The position numbers and the translations under genes were made by a program. Positions 36,126 through 45,822 of a stretch of 64,000 nt of DNA are shown here, one piece after another. The notes beneath the pieces were generated by a model. That model was given only the letters and a program-made list of their open reading frames with translations, was not told the DNA's origin and made no database searches. The stretch covers positions 1,365,352 through 1,429,351 of the forward strand of contig NZ_DS999213.1 in NCBI RefSeq assembly GCF_000156335.1, read 5' to 3'. Position 1 is the first letter of the stretch. The number at the start of each line of letters is the position of its first letter. The DNA is from Roseobacter sp. GAI101. Its GTDB lineage: Bacteria > Pseudomonadota > Alphaproteobacteria > Rhodobacterales > Rhodobacteraceae.

Positions 36126-37345
36126 CAGTTTGATCCTCGGTTGGAATTGCGCAACTCGTTCAGGGGAAGATAAGGCACGACGCCCTGCCCGCCGCCCTCA
36201 GAGCTGTTTTCAAGGATGATCTTGTCCACATCGCCAAGGACCTTTTCCATCGTTTCGATGTAAAGGCGTTTACGCGTCACATCAGGTGCCGAGGCATATT
36301 CACGCAAGACCGCCTCGAAGCGGCTGGCCTCACCGACCGCGTCGTTGACCACCCGGGCGCGATAGCCTTCGGCAGCTTCCAGAAGCCGCGCGGATTCACC
36401 GCGCGCTTCGGCGGTGCGCTGGTTGGCGTAGGCATCCGCCTGACGTTCGACCCGGTCGCGTTCCTGTTCGGCGGCCTGCACATCGCGGAAGGCGTCAATG
36501 ACCGATTCCTGCGAGGTGTTGCCCTGGGCATCCGTCACGGTGACGGTCTGTCTGGGCGGATCCACCTTGTTAAAGTTGACGCGGATGATGTTGATACCGG
36601 TCTGACGGTTGTCCAGCGTGGTCTGGATCAGCTCGCGCGCAGTTGCTTCGATTGTTGCACGGTCACGGTTCAGGATCGGTGCCAGTTCGGACTGGGCGAT
36701 GATTTCGCGCATCGCGGATTCCGAAATCGCCCGTACGGACGCATTCGGATCACGCAGAGAAAATTTGAAGTCGCGTGCGTTTTTGACGTTCCAGACCACC
36801 TGAAAGTCGATGTCGACGATGTTTTCGTCCGTCGTCAGCATCAGACCTTCGTTATCGCCACCCGAGCGCCCGGCACCGATGGTTTCCGCGCGGTTGGTTG
36901 TCACGTCAAACACTTCGGCGGTCACAAATGGCCACGGGGCAAAGTTCAAACCTTCGGTGCCGATGCTGGAGAATTTACCCAGGAACAGTTCAATCGACTG
37001 CTGTTCGGGACGAACCGTGTAAAAGCTGGCCATGCCCCAGACAACGACTGCGGCCAATGCGCCAAGGCCGATGGTGCCACGGGTCAATTTCGGCCCGCTG
37101 CCACCGCCGTCGCCGCCCGACCCGCCGGTGCCACGATTGCCACCTTTGCCGCCCATCAGAACGCGCAACTGTTCCTGGCCTTTTTTTACCAATTCATCAA
37201 TTTCGGGAATCTGTGGTTTTTCACCACCGGGGCCCCTGCCCCCGCCAGTTGGTCGGTTGCCGTTTGGCCTGTTCTGGTCACCACCAGAATTTCCGCCGCC
37301 TGAGTTTCCTCCGCCGCCCCAAGGGCCGCCTGTGTTTCCAGCCAT
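36125..37345 (-). CDS. hflK: Membrane protease modulator HflK
   Basis: Partner of HflC, 406 residues. The N-terminus is glycine/asparagine-rich and low-complexity (about residues 1-45: GGPWGGGGNSGGGNSGG and similar), as in other HflK proteins. A membrane segment (about 92-110, 'IGLGALAAVVVWGMASFYTV') and the band-7 domain ('VRPEQQSIELFLGKF... GLNFAPWPF') follow, with the conserved 'QTTLDNRQTGINIIRVNFNKVDPP'. AGGGAAGAG precedes ATG 37345. It is the first gene of the hflKC unit. Confidence 0.95.
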   Translation of the reverse strand: MAGNTGGPWGGGGNSGGGNSGGDQNRPNGNRPTGGGRGPGGEKPQIPEIDELVKKGQEQLRVLMGGKGGNRGTGGSGGDGGGSGPKLTRGTIGLGALAAVVVWGMASFYTVRPEQQSIELFLGKFSSIGTEGLNFAPWPFVTAEVFDVTTNRAETIGAGRSGGDNEGLMLTTDENIVDIDFQVVWNVKNARDFKFSLRDPNASVRAISESAMREIIAQSELAPILNRDRATIEATARELIQTTLDNRQTGINIIRVNFNKVDPPRQTVTVTDAQGNTSQESVIDAFRDVQAAEQERDRVERQADAYANQRTAEARGESARLLEAAEGYRARVVNDAVGEASRFEAVLREYASAPDVTRKRLYIETMEKVLGDVDKIILENSSEGGGQGVVPYLPLNELRNSNRGSN

Positions 37346-37414
37346 TAACTCTTCCCTGTTACGACCGCCTGTGCGGTCTTATCTTGTTCAAACTTGGGCA
37401 TCGCTGCCCGGATT

Positions 37415-38899
37415 TCAAGCCGTGCGCGTCGGGGTGCGCATGGTGACCAGTTCTTCGGACATGGTCGGATGCACGGCGCAGGTCGCATCGAATTGCTCTT
37501 TAGTCAGGCCTGCCTTGACGGCGATCCCCACCAACTGGATCAGCTCGCCCGCATTTGGTGCGACGATGTGGCACCCCAAAACAACGCGGGTTTCCTGACA
37601 CACAATCAGTTTCATCATCACGCGCTGGCTCTGATCGGCAAAGGCGGTCTGCATGGGCCGGAACGATGTTGCGTAGATTTCGACCGGACCTGCATCGCGC
37701 GCGTCTTCTTCGGACAGGCCCACAGTGCCCATTTCCGGCTGCGTAAAGATCGCCGAGGGGATCAGATCGTGATCCACGGGTGTCGGGTTCGCAGCAAAGA
37801 CGGTCTGCACGAAAGCCATGCCTTCGCGGATCGCCACCGGCGTCAGGTTCACGCGGTTGGTCACGTCACCGATCGCATAGATCGACGGCACGCCGGTCTG
37901 GCTGTACTCATCAACTTCGATCTCTGCCCCCCGGCCAAGGCGCACACCGACCTCTTCGAGGCCCATGTCATGGGTCATCGGGGTCCGGCCCGTTGCGAAC
38001 AGAACCATATCGAATACTTTTTCGCCCCCATTGGTGGATTTCACCCAGATCGGCCCCTGTGTGCCCTGGCGCGCCGCCGCGTTATGCCGGTTCAGCTCGC
38101 CCGCCTGCTCGGAGGTGGCCCCCATCGCTGCATCGGAGTTGCTGGGCGTGCTGCCTTCGTGACGCTCGGCTTCCAGTGCCATTTCGACGATGTTGGTGCC
38201 GGTGTGGATGTCGATGCCATTTTCACGCATCGATTCAGCGACCAGGCCACGGGCTTCGTCATCAAAACCGCGCAGAATCTGGGCACCGCGGTAATACTGC
38301 GTCACCTCGACGCCAAGCCCCTGCAAGATGCAGGCGAATTCGCAGGCGATATAGCCGCCACCGATGATCAGAATGGATTTCGGCAGCTTTTCCAGATGGA
38401 AGATATCGTCGGACACGATTCCCAGATCGGCATTCGGAAGATCGGGGCGCACGGGACGGCCCCCGGTTGCGATCAGGATGTGCTTGGCGGTCTTCACCTC
38501 ACCGGTCGACAGTTCAACCGTGTGCGCGTCCTTGACCCTGGCACGCGCGTCAAAAGTCTCGACGCCGGACCCCGACAACAACTTGCGGTAGACAGCCTCA
38601 AGACGGTCCAGTTCACCGTGCAGTCGCTTGCGGAAAGAATGCCAGTCAAACGTGCCGGGCTTGATGTCCCAGCCATAGGATTGCGCTTCCTCCGCCATGC
38701 CGGAATAGCCCGATGCGAACACCATCAGCTTTTTGGGCACGCAGCCGCGGATCACGCAGGTCCCGCCATAGCGGTCCTCTTCGGCCAAGCCTACCTTGGC
38801 ACCATGTTCGCTTGCCGCGACCCGCGCGGCACGGACCCCGCCAGAACCGCCACCGATGACAAACAGATCAAAATCGAATTCACTTACTTGGTCGGGCAT
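37415..38899 (-). CDS. gor: Glutathione-disulfide reductase with an extra low-complexity insertion
   Basis: FAD/NADPH flavoprotein of 494 residues that regenerates reduced glutathione. The FAD fold (FDLFVIGGGSGGVRAARVAA), redox-active C48/C53 in 'GGTCVIRGCVPKKLM', NADPH fold (ILIIGGGYIACEFA) and the C-terminal interface with catalytic His ('CAVHPTMSEELVTMR') are all present. Compared with the usual 450-460 residues it carries an insertion at about residues 246-282, rich in Ser, Ala, Asn, Gln and Thr, between the NADPH domain's late strands. The insertion probably forms a surface loop. It sits 22 bases downstream of rpiA on the same strand. Confidence 0.94.
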   Translation of the reverse strand: MPDQVSEFDFDLFVIGGGSGGVRAARVAASEHGAKVGLAEEDRYGGTCVIRGCVPKKLMVFASGYSGMAEEAQSYGWDIKPGTFDWHSFRKRLHGELDRLEAVYRKLLSGSGVETFDARARVKDAHTVELSTGEVKTAKHILIATGGRPVRPDLPNADLGIVSDDIFHLEKLPKSILIIGGGYIACEFACILQGLGVEVTQYYRGAQILRGFDDEARGLVAESMRENGIDIHTGTNIVEMALEAERHEGSTPSNSDAAMGATSEQAGELNRHNAAARQGTQGPIWVKSTNGGEKVFDMVLFATGRTPMTHDMGLEEVGVRLGRGAEIEVDEYSQTGVPSIYAIGDVTNRVNLTPVAIREGMAFVQTVFAANPTPVDHDLIPSAIFTQPEMGTVGLSEEDARDAGPVEIYATSFRPMQTAFADQSQRVMMKLIVCQETRVVLGCHIVAPNAGELIQLVGIAVKAGLTKEQFDATCAVHPTMSEELVTMRTPTRTA

Positions 38900-38921
38900 T
38901 GGGCCGGGGCCTTTCTATTAT

Positions 38922-39710
38922 TTAGTCGCTCAGGTCCGTGAACAGATTGTCTGTCTCGACGAAATCAAGCCTATCACGGTCAACCGTCCCCGCATTGATG
39001 TCGCGCACTTCGACGCGGCCATCGCCGAAGCCGATTACCACTGCATCACAGATATCAATGAACAGCCCGTTTTCAACAACGCCGGGCATCTGGTTCATCA
39101 CCAGCGACAACTGGCGCGCATTGCCAATCCGGTTCAGGTGCAAATCCATGATGTAATTGCCTTCGTCGGTGATGAAGGGAATGTCACCGTTCATCCGCAG
39201 GGTCGACGTGCGCCCCAGCACATCCATCGAGATCAGCGTTTCTTCGACCAGCGCCTGCGTGGTCTGCCAGCCAAAGGGGATCACTTCGATCGGCAGCGGG
39301 AAGGCCCCGAGCGTTTCGACCTCTTTGCCGATATCGGCGATCACCACCATTTGATCGGAGGCGGTCGCCACGATCTTTTCTTGCAACAAGGCACCGCCGC
39401 CGCCCTTGATCAGGTTCAGTTCACCGTCAAATTCATCGGCACCGTCGATGGTCAGATCCAGCCACTTCGCCTCGTCCAGGCTGATGACTTCGATCCCGAC
39501 CTCGCGTGCCAGCTGCGCCGTGCGTGTCGATGTCGGCACGCCCTTGATGCGCAGACCGTCGTCGCGCACCATTTCGCCAAGACAGCGTACCAGCCACGCG
39601 GCGGTTGAGCCGGTGCCAAGTCCGACACGCATGCCGTCTTCGACAAATTGCGCTGCCCGTTTGGCAGCGACAAACTTGGCCTTATCAATGGGTGATAATT
39701 CTCCGGACAT
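38922..39710 (-). CDS. rpiA: Ribose-5-phosphate isomerase A
   Basis: Interconverts ribose-5-phosphate and ribulose-5-phosphate in the pentose phosphate pathway. It has 262 residues, within the family range, with motifs 'VGLGTGSTAAWLV', 'LTIDGADEFDGELNLIKGGGGALLQEKIVA' (catalytic Asp/Lys region) and 'NYIMDLHLNRIGNARQL'. AGGAG stands eight bases before ATG 39710. Probably cotranscribed with gor, which would pair NADPH generation with its use. Confidence 0.95.
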   Translation of the reverse strand: MSGELSPIDKAKFVAAKRAAQFVEDGMRVGLGTGSTAAWLVRCLGEMVRDDGLRIKGVPTSTRTAQLAREVGIEVISLDEAKWLDLTIDGADEFDGELNLIKGGGGALLQEKIVATASDQMVVIADIGKEVETLGAFPLPIEVIPFGWQTTQALVEETLISMDVLGRTSTLRMNGDIPFITDEGNYIMDLHLNRIGNARQLSLVMNQMPGVVENGLFIDICDAVVIGFGDGRVEVRDINAGTVDRDRLDFVETDNLFTDLSD

Positions 39711-39884
39711 GGTAGCGACTCCTGATTGATCGACGCCCTTATAGACGCACCCGCCGGAGGGTGCGACCCCTCAAAATCGGGTTCTCTGGCTTGGGCGGGC
39801 TCGCAAAAACGGCTTTTGACTGGATACCCCCCTGCTACGGGCTACCTAAACTTCATACCAAGCGTACTTTTGAAAGTATTGCAC

Positions 39885-40985
39885 ATGTTGCAGATGCCCC
39901 ATCCAATCGTCCCCCACACACAGGAAACCACCTGCGTGACCCTCGCCGGGATCGGAACAGCCTTGCCGCCGCACAAGCTGCCGCAGGCGATGGCGCAAGA
40001 CTATGCCCGCGCCCTGCTGGGCGACCGCTATACACATTTTGAACGGCTTGCCCCGGCGTTCGAGAATGCCGGCGTCGATATGCGCCATCTGGTGCAGCCC
40101 GTTGCGTGGTACGAACAGGACCACGGCTGGGCGGAACGCGGCGCGGCCTATATGGAAACCGCCCCGCGGATGTTCATTGATGCGGCACAGGCCGCCCTGA
40201 CAGACGCCGGTTGCAGCGCGGCAGAGGTTGACGTCATCGTCACCGTCTCATCTACCGGTATCGCCACACCGACCCTTGAAGCGCAAGCCTTCAAGGCAAT
40301 GGGGTTTCGGCAGGATGTGCAGCGCGTGCCGCTGTTCGGGCTTGGCTGTGCAGGCGGCGTGACGGGGCTGTCGCTGGCCCGCAGGCTGGCGGCCTTACGG
40401 CCCGACCAGACCGTGTTGATGGTCGCGGTCGAAGCCTGTTCGCTGTCGTTCCGCACGGACCGCCTGCAAAAGGCAGACATCATCGCGACCGTCCTGTTTG
40501 GCGACGGGGCCGCGGCGGCGGTGCTGAAGTCGGGCACGTCGCAGGATGCGGGGGCCGTCACCCTGGGCGACGGTCAGGAACATATCTGGCCGGATACGCT
40601 GGGGATCATGGGCTGGGATGTGGACGAGAACGGGTTGGGCGTTGTGTTTGACCGGTCCATTCCCAACTTTGTGCACGACAACTTTCGCGCGGCCCTTTTG
40701 GCGATGCTCGACCGTGCAAACTTGCCGCTGAAGGACATCGACAGGTTTGTCTGTCACCCCGGCGGGGCCAAAGTGCTTGGGGCGATCGAAAGCACCATGA
40801 ACCTGCCTGACGGCAGTCTTGACGCCGAACGCGACACCTTGCGCGCGGCGGGCAACATGTCCGCCCCCACGGCGCTGTTCGTTCTGGACCGCGTGCTGAA
40901 GTCCGGGCAGACGGGGCAACTGGCACTTTGCGCGCTTGGCCCCGGCTTCACCGCCGCGCTTTTGCCGATAAAGGTCGCATCATGA
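39885..40985 (+). CDS. Type III polyketide synthase (chalcone/alkylpyrone synthase-like)
   Basis: Thiolase-fold enzyme of 366 residues that extends an acyl-CoA starter with malonyl-CoA. The Cys-His-Asn triad of type III PKS is visible: Cys in 'PLFGLGCAGGVTG' (about residue 155), His in 'FVCHPGGAKVL' and Asn in 'RAAGNMSAPTALFVL'. This sets it apart from FabH-type KAS III, which has a different Asn context. The start is uncertain among ATG 39885, ATG 39894 and GTG 39936; 39885 has GAAAG upstream. It is coupled by overlap to an isoprenylcysteine-methyltransferase-like gene, the same pairing known from Bacillus bpsA-bpsB, where the product is an alkylpyrone methyl ether. The product here is inferred only. 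Confidence 0.9.
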   Translation: MLQMPHPIVPHTQETTCVTLAGIGTALPPHKLPQAMAQDYARALLGDRYTHFERLAPAFENAGVDMRHLVQPVAWYEQDHGWAERGAAYMETAPRMFIDAAQAALTDAGCSAAEVDVIVTVSSTGIATPTLEAQAFKAMGFRQDVQRVPLFGLGCAGGVTGLSLARRLAALRPDQTVLMVAVEACSLSFRTDRLQKADIIATVLFGDGAAAAVLKSGTSQDAGAVTLGDGQEHIWPDTLGIMGWDVDENGLGVVFDRSIPNFVHDNFRAALLAMLDRANLPLKDIDRFVCHPGGAKVLGAIESTMNLPDGSLDAERDTLRAAGNMSAPTALFVLDRVLKSGQTGQLALCALGPGFTAALLPIKVAS

Positions 40986-41470
40986 CCCTTGGAACATTTC
41001 TTTTCCTTGGCTTTATCGTCGTCCAAAGACTGGCCGAGCTTGTGATCTCGAAACGTAACACAGCCGCCCTGATGGCCAATGGCGCACGAGAAGTCGGGGC
41101 CGGACATTATCCGGTGATGGTGGCGCTGCACAGCGCCTGGATGCTTTGCCTGCTGGTGTTCGGCCACTCTGAGGAGATCCATCCGCTTTGGCTGGCACTC
41201 TATGCCGTGCTTCAGGTTTTCCGCGTCTGGATTCTGGGCACACTTGGCCCGCGATGGACAACACGGATTATCGTGACTGACACACCATTGGTCACCAACG
41301 GCCCGTTCCGTTTTATACCCCATCCGAACTATACTCTGGTCGTGTTCGAAATCTTTGTCGCGCCCATGGTCCTTGGCCTGCTTTGGGTCGCGCTTGTATT
41401 CAGCCTGCTGAACGCAGCCATGCTATATCATCGGATCCGTGTAGAAGACGGTGCGCTGCGCCCAAACTAA
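40982..41470 (+). CDS. Isoprenylcysteine carboxyl methyltransferase-like membrane protein
   Basis: Small integral-membrane methyltransferase of 162 residues with about four hydrophobic segments. The C-terminal block contains 'NGPFRFIPHPNYTLVVFEI', the ICMT-family His-Pro-x-Tyr motif, and ends with 'LNAAMLYHRIRVEDGAL', where the conserved Arg/Glu are seen. The ATG overlaps the PKS stop (ATGA), so it is coupled to that gene. Bacteria lack prenylated CAAX proteins; with a type III PKS partner it most likely O-methylates a pyrone or phenolic lipid. Substrate inferred. Confidence 0.85.
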   Translation: MTLGTFLFLGFIVVQRLAELVISKRNTAALMANGAREVGAGHYPVMVALHSAWMLCLLVFGHSEEIHPLWLALYAVLQVFRVWILGTLGPRWTTRIIVTDTPLVTNGPFRFIPHPNYTLVVFEIFVAPMVLGLLWVALVFSLLNAAMLYHRIRVEDGALRPN

Positions 41471-41558
41471 GCGCGTTTTCCCGCTTGGTCTTCTTCAATG
41501 CACTTGGATATGTCGTTTTCAATCGCACTGCCCGCCTGCGATCGGTTAACACAGCGGC

Positions 41559-42245
41559 ATGAGCACCTATATCCTTCATTATGCGCCAGACAACGCGTCG
41601 CTTATCATCCGATTGGCGCTCGAGGCATCGGGCCAGCCCTATCGCGCCGTTCTGGTTGATCGGGCGACATCGGCGCAGACCTCGGATGCATATCTGGCAC
41701 TGAACCCGCATGGCCTTATCCCGGTGCTGGAATGCCCGGATGGTGCGATCTTTGAAACCGGGGCAATTCTGCTTTGGCTTGCGGACCGGCAGGGCGGATT
41801 GGCACCGGAAACTGACAGCCCCGAACGTGCGGATTTCCTCAAGTGGTTGTTTTTCATATCGAATACCGTTCATCCGGCGTTACGCATGACGTTTTATCCG
41901 GAAAAATATGCAGGCGCGGACCCGGCCCATCAGGCAGCCTTGCGATCCACCATGCAAGCGGCCCTGTCGCGTCATTTGAAATCGCTTGATGAACGGGCTG
42001 CAAAGGGGCCCTTTGACATGGCAATCCAGTTTTATCTGGCCGCATTGCTGCGCTGGTGCGTGCTCTATCCCGTGCAAAAGGATCATGACTGGTTCGACCT
42101 TGACGACCTGCCCCATCTCAAAGCAATGTGCCTGTCGCTTGAGACCCTGCCTTGTACGATCGCCGCCCAAGAGGCCGAAGGTCTTGGCCCCACGCCGTTT
42201 TCGGCACCGCGTTACGCAACCCCACCCCAAGGAAGTGCCACCTGA
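41559..42245 (+). CDS. Glutathione S-transferase-family protein
   Basis: Cytosolic GST-fold protein of 228 residues. The thioredoxin-like N-domain (TYILHYAPDNASLIIRLALE) has Ser/Asn-type residues at the catalytic start of helix 1, the cis-Pro motif 'GLIPVLE' and the glutathione-binding 'IFETGAILLWLAD'. The all-helical C-domain follows from about residue 88. Subclass and substrate are not evident. Its TGA overlaps the sdaA start by one base, suggesting coexpression. Confidence 0.88.
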   Translation: MSTYILHYAPDNASLIIRLALEASGQPYRAVLVDRATSAQTSDAYLALNPHGLIPVLECPDGAIFETGAILLWLADRQGGLAPETDSPERADFLKWLFFISNTVHPALRMTFYPEKYAGADPAHQAALRSTMQAALSRHLKSLDERAAKGPFDMAIQFYLAALLRWCVLYPVQKDHDWFDLDDLPHLKAMCLSLETLPCTIAAQEAEGLGPTPFSAPRYATPPQGSAT

Positions 42246-43618
42246 TGTTTCTCTCTGTCTTCGATATGTTCAAAGTCGGCATCGGTCCGTCTTCCTCGCA
42301 CACCATGGGGCCGATGGTGGCTGCGGCACGGTTTCTGGACCAGATGCGCGCATCGCCGTTCAAATTCGCAGGGCTGCGCGCGTCGCTGCATGGCAGTCTG
42401 GCCTTTACCGGCGTCGGGCACGCCACAGACCGCGCGACGGTGCTGGGTCTGGCCGGGTTCACGCCGCAAGACTATGACCATGCCCTGGCCGAAACGACCC
42501 TGGCCGAGATACGGCAAACCCGCCAGATTACGCTGTCTGATCTTGGGGTGCTGACCTTCAACCCCGAAACGGACATAATCTTTGACTACGATGTGAAGCT
42601 GGCTGGCCACGCCAATGGTATGATGCTGATGGCCACCGACGCCCAGGGCGACGTTACCCTGCGCGAGACGTATTATTCCATCGGCGGAGGTTTTGTGATG
42701 ACCGAAGCCGAACTGGCGGCGGGCAAGGCTACGGACGAAGGTGCGCCCGTGCCCTACCCCTTCAAGACCGCGACAGAAATGCTTGAGATGGCAAAGATAT
42801 CCGGCAAGACCATCGCAGGCATGAAACGCGCCAACGAGGAATCGCGCGGCGGCGCGGCGCATCTGCGCGACGGGTCCAAACGGTTGTGGCAGGTGATGAA
42901 CGATTGCATCAACCGCGGACTGGAAACCGATGGCATCCTGCCCGGCGGGCTGCATGTAAAGCGCCGGGCCAAAGGCATTCACGATGCCCTCTTGGCCGAG
43001 CGTGGCACGAACCAGCAAGCGCCCCATACGATCAACGACTGGATGAGCGTCTATGCCATGGCGGTGAACGAGGAAAATGCCGCCGGTGGTCAGGTCGTCA
43101 CGGCCCCCACCAACGGGGCCGCAGGCGTGATGCCCGCGACCTTGCGCTATTACCTCGATCACGTGCCTGGCGCGTCCGAAGCGCATATCGAAGATTTCCT
43201 GCTGACGGCTGCGGCGATTGGCGGTCTGGTGAAATTCAACGCCTCGATCTCGGGTGCCGAAGCAGGCTGTCAGGCCGAGGTCGGATCGGCCGCCGCCATG
43301 TCAGCCGCTGGCTTGTGTGCCGTCCTGGGGGGTACCCCGGAACAGATCGAAAATGCAGCCGAAATCGCGCTGGAACACCATCTGGGCATGACCTGCGATC
43401 CGGTCCGCGGGCTGGTGCAGGTGCCCTGCATCGAACGCAACGGCCTTGGCGCGATCAAGGCGGTATCGGCGGCGTCGCTGGCGCTGCGCGGTGACGGCAC
43501 GCATCTTGTGCCACTGGATGCCTGCATCGAAACCATGCGCCAGACCGGTGCCGACATGTCCGAGAAATACAAGGAAACCTCGCTTGGCGGTTTGGCCGTC
43601 AACGTGCCGAATTGCTGA
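42245..43618 (+). CDS. sdaA: L-serine ammonia-lyase
   Basis: Iron-sulfur L-serine dehydratase of 457 residues with alpha and beta parts fused, converting serine to pyruvate and ammonia. The N-terminal beta domain begins '[24 protein letters not shown]', the family's opening. The catalytic part has '[17 protein letters not shown]' and cluster-ligand cysteines in '[17 protein letters not shown]', '[18 protein letters not shown]' and the C-terminal region. The start overlaps the GST stop. Confidence 0.96.
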   Translation: MFLSVFDMFKVGIGPSSSHTMGPMVAAARFLDQMRASPFKFAGLRASLHGSLAFTGVGHATDRATVLGLAGFTPQDYDHALAETTLAEIRQTRQITLSDLGVLTFNPETDIIFDYDVKLAGHANGMMLMATDAQGDVTLRETYYSIGGGFVMTEAELAAGKATDEGAPVPYPFKTATEMLEMAKISGKTIAGMKRANEESRGGAAHLRDGSKRLWQVMNDCINRGLETDGILPGGLHVKRRAKGIHDALLAERGTNQQAPHTINDWMSVYAMAVNEENAAGGQVVTAPTNGAAGVMPATLRYYLDHVPGASEAHIEDFLLTAAAIGGLVKFNASISGAEAGCQAEVGSAAAMSAAGLCAVLGGTPEQIENAAEIALEHHLGMTCDPVRGLVQVPCIERNGLGAIKAVSAASLALRGDGTHLVPLDACIETMRQTGADMSEKYKETSLGGLAVNVPNC

Positions 43619-43710
43619 TCTGACGCAGCGGCAGCGCGCAAAGCCCCGCTTGACCCCGCCCGCCCTTTGCAAGACGCTGACGTCTGTCAGGAAACGTCGG
43701 GAGGGACATC

Positions 43711-44391
43711 ATGGAACTGGAACAGGCAATGCTGGGGCGCCGCAGCATCAGGGGATTTACCAAAGACCCGGTGTCGCGCGAACTGCTCGAAGAGATCATT
43801 GCGCTGGCCAATCGCGCGCCATCTTCTATGAACACCCAGCCATGGCATTTTCACGTCCTGACAGGCCAACCGCTTGAAAATGTCCGCGAAGGCAATTCCA
43901 CCCGCATGCTGCAAGGTGTACCGCCGGTCCGCGAAATCAGCGACCACGGGGCCTATGCGGGTGTGCACCGCGAACGGCAGGTCGACATTGCCAAACAGCT
44001 TTTCGCGGCCATGGGGATTGAACGCGAAGACAAGGAACGCCGTCAGGACTGGGTGATGCGCGGGTTCCGCCAGTTCGATGCGCCCGTCTCGGTCGTTGTG
44101 TGTTTCGATAAATCACTGGATGACAACGGCACCATCGCGCATTTCGATCTGGGTGCGGTGACCTATGGGCTGGTTCTTGCGGCCTGGAGCAAGGGCCTGG
44201 GGTCCGTGATCAACGGCCAAGGCATCATGCAGTCGCCCGTCGTGCGCGAGCATGCGCAAATTCCGGATGACCAGGTTATCATGACCTGCGTGGCATTGGG
44301 GTGGCCTGATGAAAGCTTTTCCGCGAACGACGTCAAATCGGTCCGCCGCCCCGTTGACGCTGTGGCGCGGTTCGTGGGCTTTGACAGCTGA
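43711..44391 (+). CDS. Nitroreductase-family flavoprotein
   Basis: FMN-dependent NAD(P)H oxidoreductase of 226 residues. The N-terminal '[43 protein letters not shown]' is the FMN-binding signature. The middle '[28 protein letters not shown]' and '[14 protein letters not shown]' complete the fold. GGGAGGGACATC precedes the start. Natural substrate unknown (nitroaromatics, quinones or enals in relatives). It appears to be transcribed alone. Confidence 0.92.
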   Translation: MELEQAMLGRRSIRGFTKDPVSRELLEEIIALANRAPSSMNTQPWHFHVLTGQPLENVREGNSTRMLQGVPPVREISDHGAYAGVHRERQVDIAKQLFAAMGIEREDKERRQDWVMRGFRQFDAPVSVVVCFDKSLDDNGTIAHFDLGAVTYGLVLAAWSKGLGSVINGQGIMQSPVVREHAQIPDDQVIMTCVALGWPDESFSANDVKSVRRPVDAVARFVGFDS

Positions 44392-44536
44392 AATCGAGCA
44401 TCAGCTCGATTAACGTTCTGCGCCGGATTTCCGGGCGTATTGGCACCGACCGTCGCCCGGAAAACATAACCTTTGCAAATGGATAGGCCCACAATCCTCA
44501 TGCGGCACATCAGAATTAATTAATGTGAATTAACCT

Positions 44537-44551
44537 TTAACAGAGGGTTAA
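44537..44551. promoter_or_regulatory. CtrA-like TTAA-N7-TTAA motif with no adjacent start
   Basis: TTAA-CAGAGGG-TTAA in the 291-base gap between convergent genes 43711-44391 and 44683-45633. It matches the alphaproteobacterial CtrA consensus, but no gene starts nearby. The rest of the gap shows nothing recognisable. It may be chance. Confidence 0.2.
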
Positions 44552-44682
44552 GCCGTTGCCTTCCGGCGCGGGAAATCTTCACATTTTCAATCTTCAAATC
44601 ACGGGCCACCCTTCAGGCCGATCCCGAAAAACCCTTCTTTGGCAACGCCTTGCGCGACGCCCCTATTCTGACACGTTAGAAT

Positions 44683-45633
44683 TCACAAAGATGAACGCGC
44701 GGCGACCTCGTAACCGCGTTCTTCAGGCTCATCATCGACCAATTCCTGTGGAAACCCGTCTGCCAGTATTTTCAGGCCCGTTGCGTCCTCAAGCCGCTCT
44801 ATGATCCGGTCGGATTGCGCCCGCTCTCCATAGCGTTTCTGCCCGTCCGTCATGATATCTATGATAAGCGGCGATACCTCCAACGGAACCAAGAATTCAT
44901 CCGCAAGCTTTTGAAAAAGCCCGATATCCTTTTGTACCAGATCCATGGTGAAATTCACATCCCGCGACCCGGACAGGATCAACTGGCTTTCGGTTTCGTG
45001 GACGAAGGACGTGCCAGACGACATCGATATCGCCTGGAATGTCGTGGCCAGATCCATGCCTGCGGCTTTCATCACGGTCATCGCCTCGCAGACCGAGATC
45101 AGGTTCACCGTGGCCAGATAGTTGGTCATTACCTTCAACACCGACGCTGACCCCAGATCGCCTGTATGCAAGACCCGCCGACCCATGATGGTCAGCAGCG
45201 GCAGGATGCGGTCAAAGCTGGTACGATCGCAGCCCGCGAAGATGCTGATGTTGCCGGTATCCGCACGGTGACACCCGCCCGACACCGGGCAATCGACAGC
45301 CGCACCGCCCGCATCGATCACCGTACGGCCAAGGCGCTCCACCTCGGCAGCATCGGTGGTCGACATCTCCATCCAGATCTTGCCGCGGCCGACATGGGGC
45401 ATCATCTTGTCCAGCACCGCCGCCGATGCCGCAGGGCTGGGCAAGCAGGTGATGACAACATCACAGTTCTGCATCAGATCGGCGGGCGACTTGCCGTCCT
45501 TGGCCCCCATCGCGACCTTGGCGGCAACGAAATCCGCATTCAGATCGTGCACCGAAAGGTCGATGCCATTGCGCAGCAGGCTGCCCGACAACTTGCCCCC
45601 CACATTCCCCAAACCGATAAATCCAACTTTCAT
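44683..45633 (-). CDS. 3-hydroxyisobutyrate-dehydrogenase-family oxidoreductase
   Basis: NAD(P)-dependent beta-hydroxyacid dehydrogenase of 316 residues. The dinucleotide motif 'MKVGFIGLGNVGGKLSGSLL' is at the N-terminus, the substrate loop 'DCPVSGGCHRADTGNISIFAG' and catalytic Lys region 'GSASVLKVMTNYL' follow, then the all-helical C-domain. The start at 45633 is preceded by AGGGGAGAAG. The family includes 3-hydroxyisobutyrate, tartronate-semialdehyde and 2-hydroxy-3-oxopropionate enzymes; the context does not decide which. Confidence 0.88.
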   Translation of the reverse strand: MKVGFIGLGNVGGKLSGSLLRNGIDLSVHDLNADFVAAKVAMGAKDGKSPADLMQNCDVVITCLPSPAASAAVLDKMMPHVGRGKIWMEMSTTDAAEVERLGRTVIDAGGAAVDCPVSGGCHRADTGNISIFAGCDRTSFDRILPLLTIMGRRVLHTGDLGSASVLKVMTNYLATVNLISVCEAMTVMKAAGMDLATTFQAISMSSGTSFVHETESQLILSGSRDVNFTMDLVQKDIGLFQKLADEFLVPLEVSPLIIDIMTDGQKRYGERAQSDRIIERLEDATGLKILADGFPQELVDDEPEERGYEVAARSSL

Positions 45634-45822
45634 TGCGCTTCTCCCCTTCGCGTTGATACAAATGAACCGCCCCGCCCGCGCAGGGTCGCGTCTGTTTGCG
45701 ACCCCTTGCCGCGATGGCGCGCAAAGGTGCGGATATGCACGGGTTTCGTGTCTTAACGCATCCTTGCGCGGGTGCCGGTGCAGCCCTATTTTTTGCCGTA
45801 ACGCATCAAAAGGAGAGCGATC

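Noticed and set aside
44556..44804. Plus-strand frame after the CtrA-like motif
   Set aside because: Starts at TTG without a ribosome site and overlaps the end of the convergent dehydrogenase gene; no motif.
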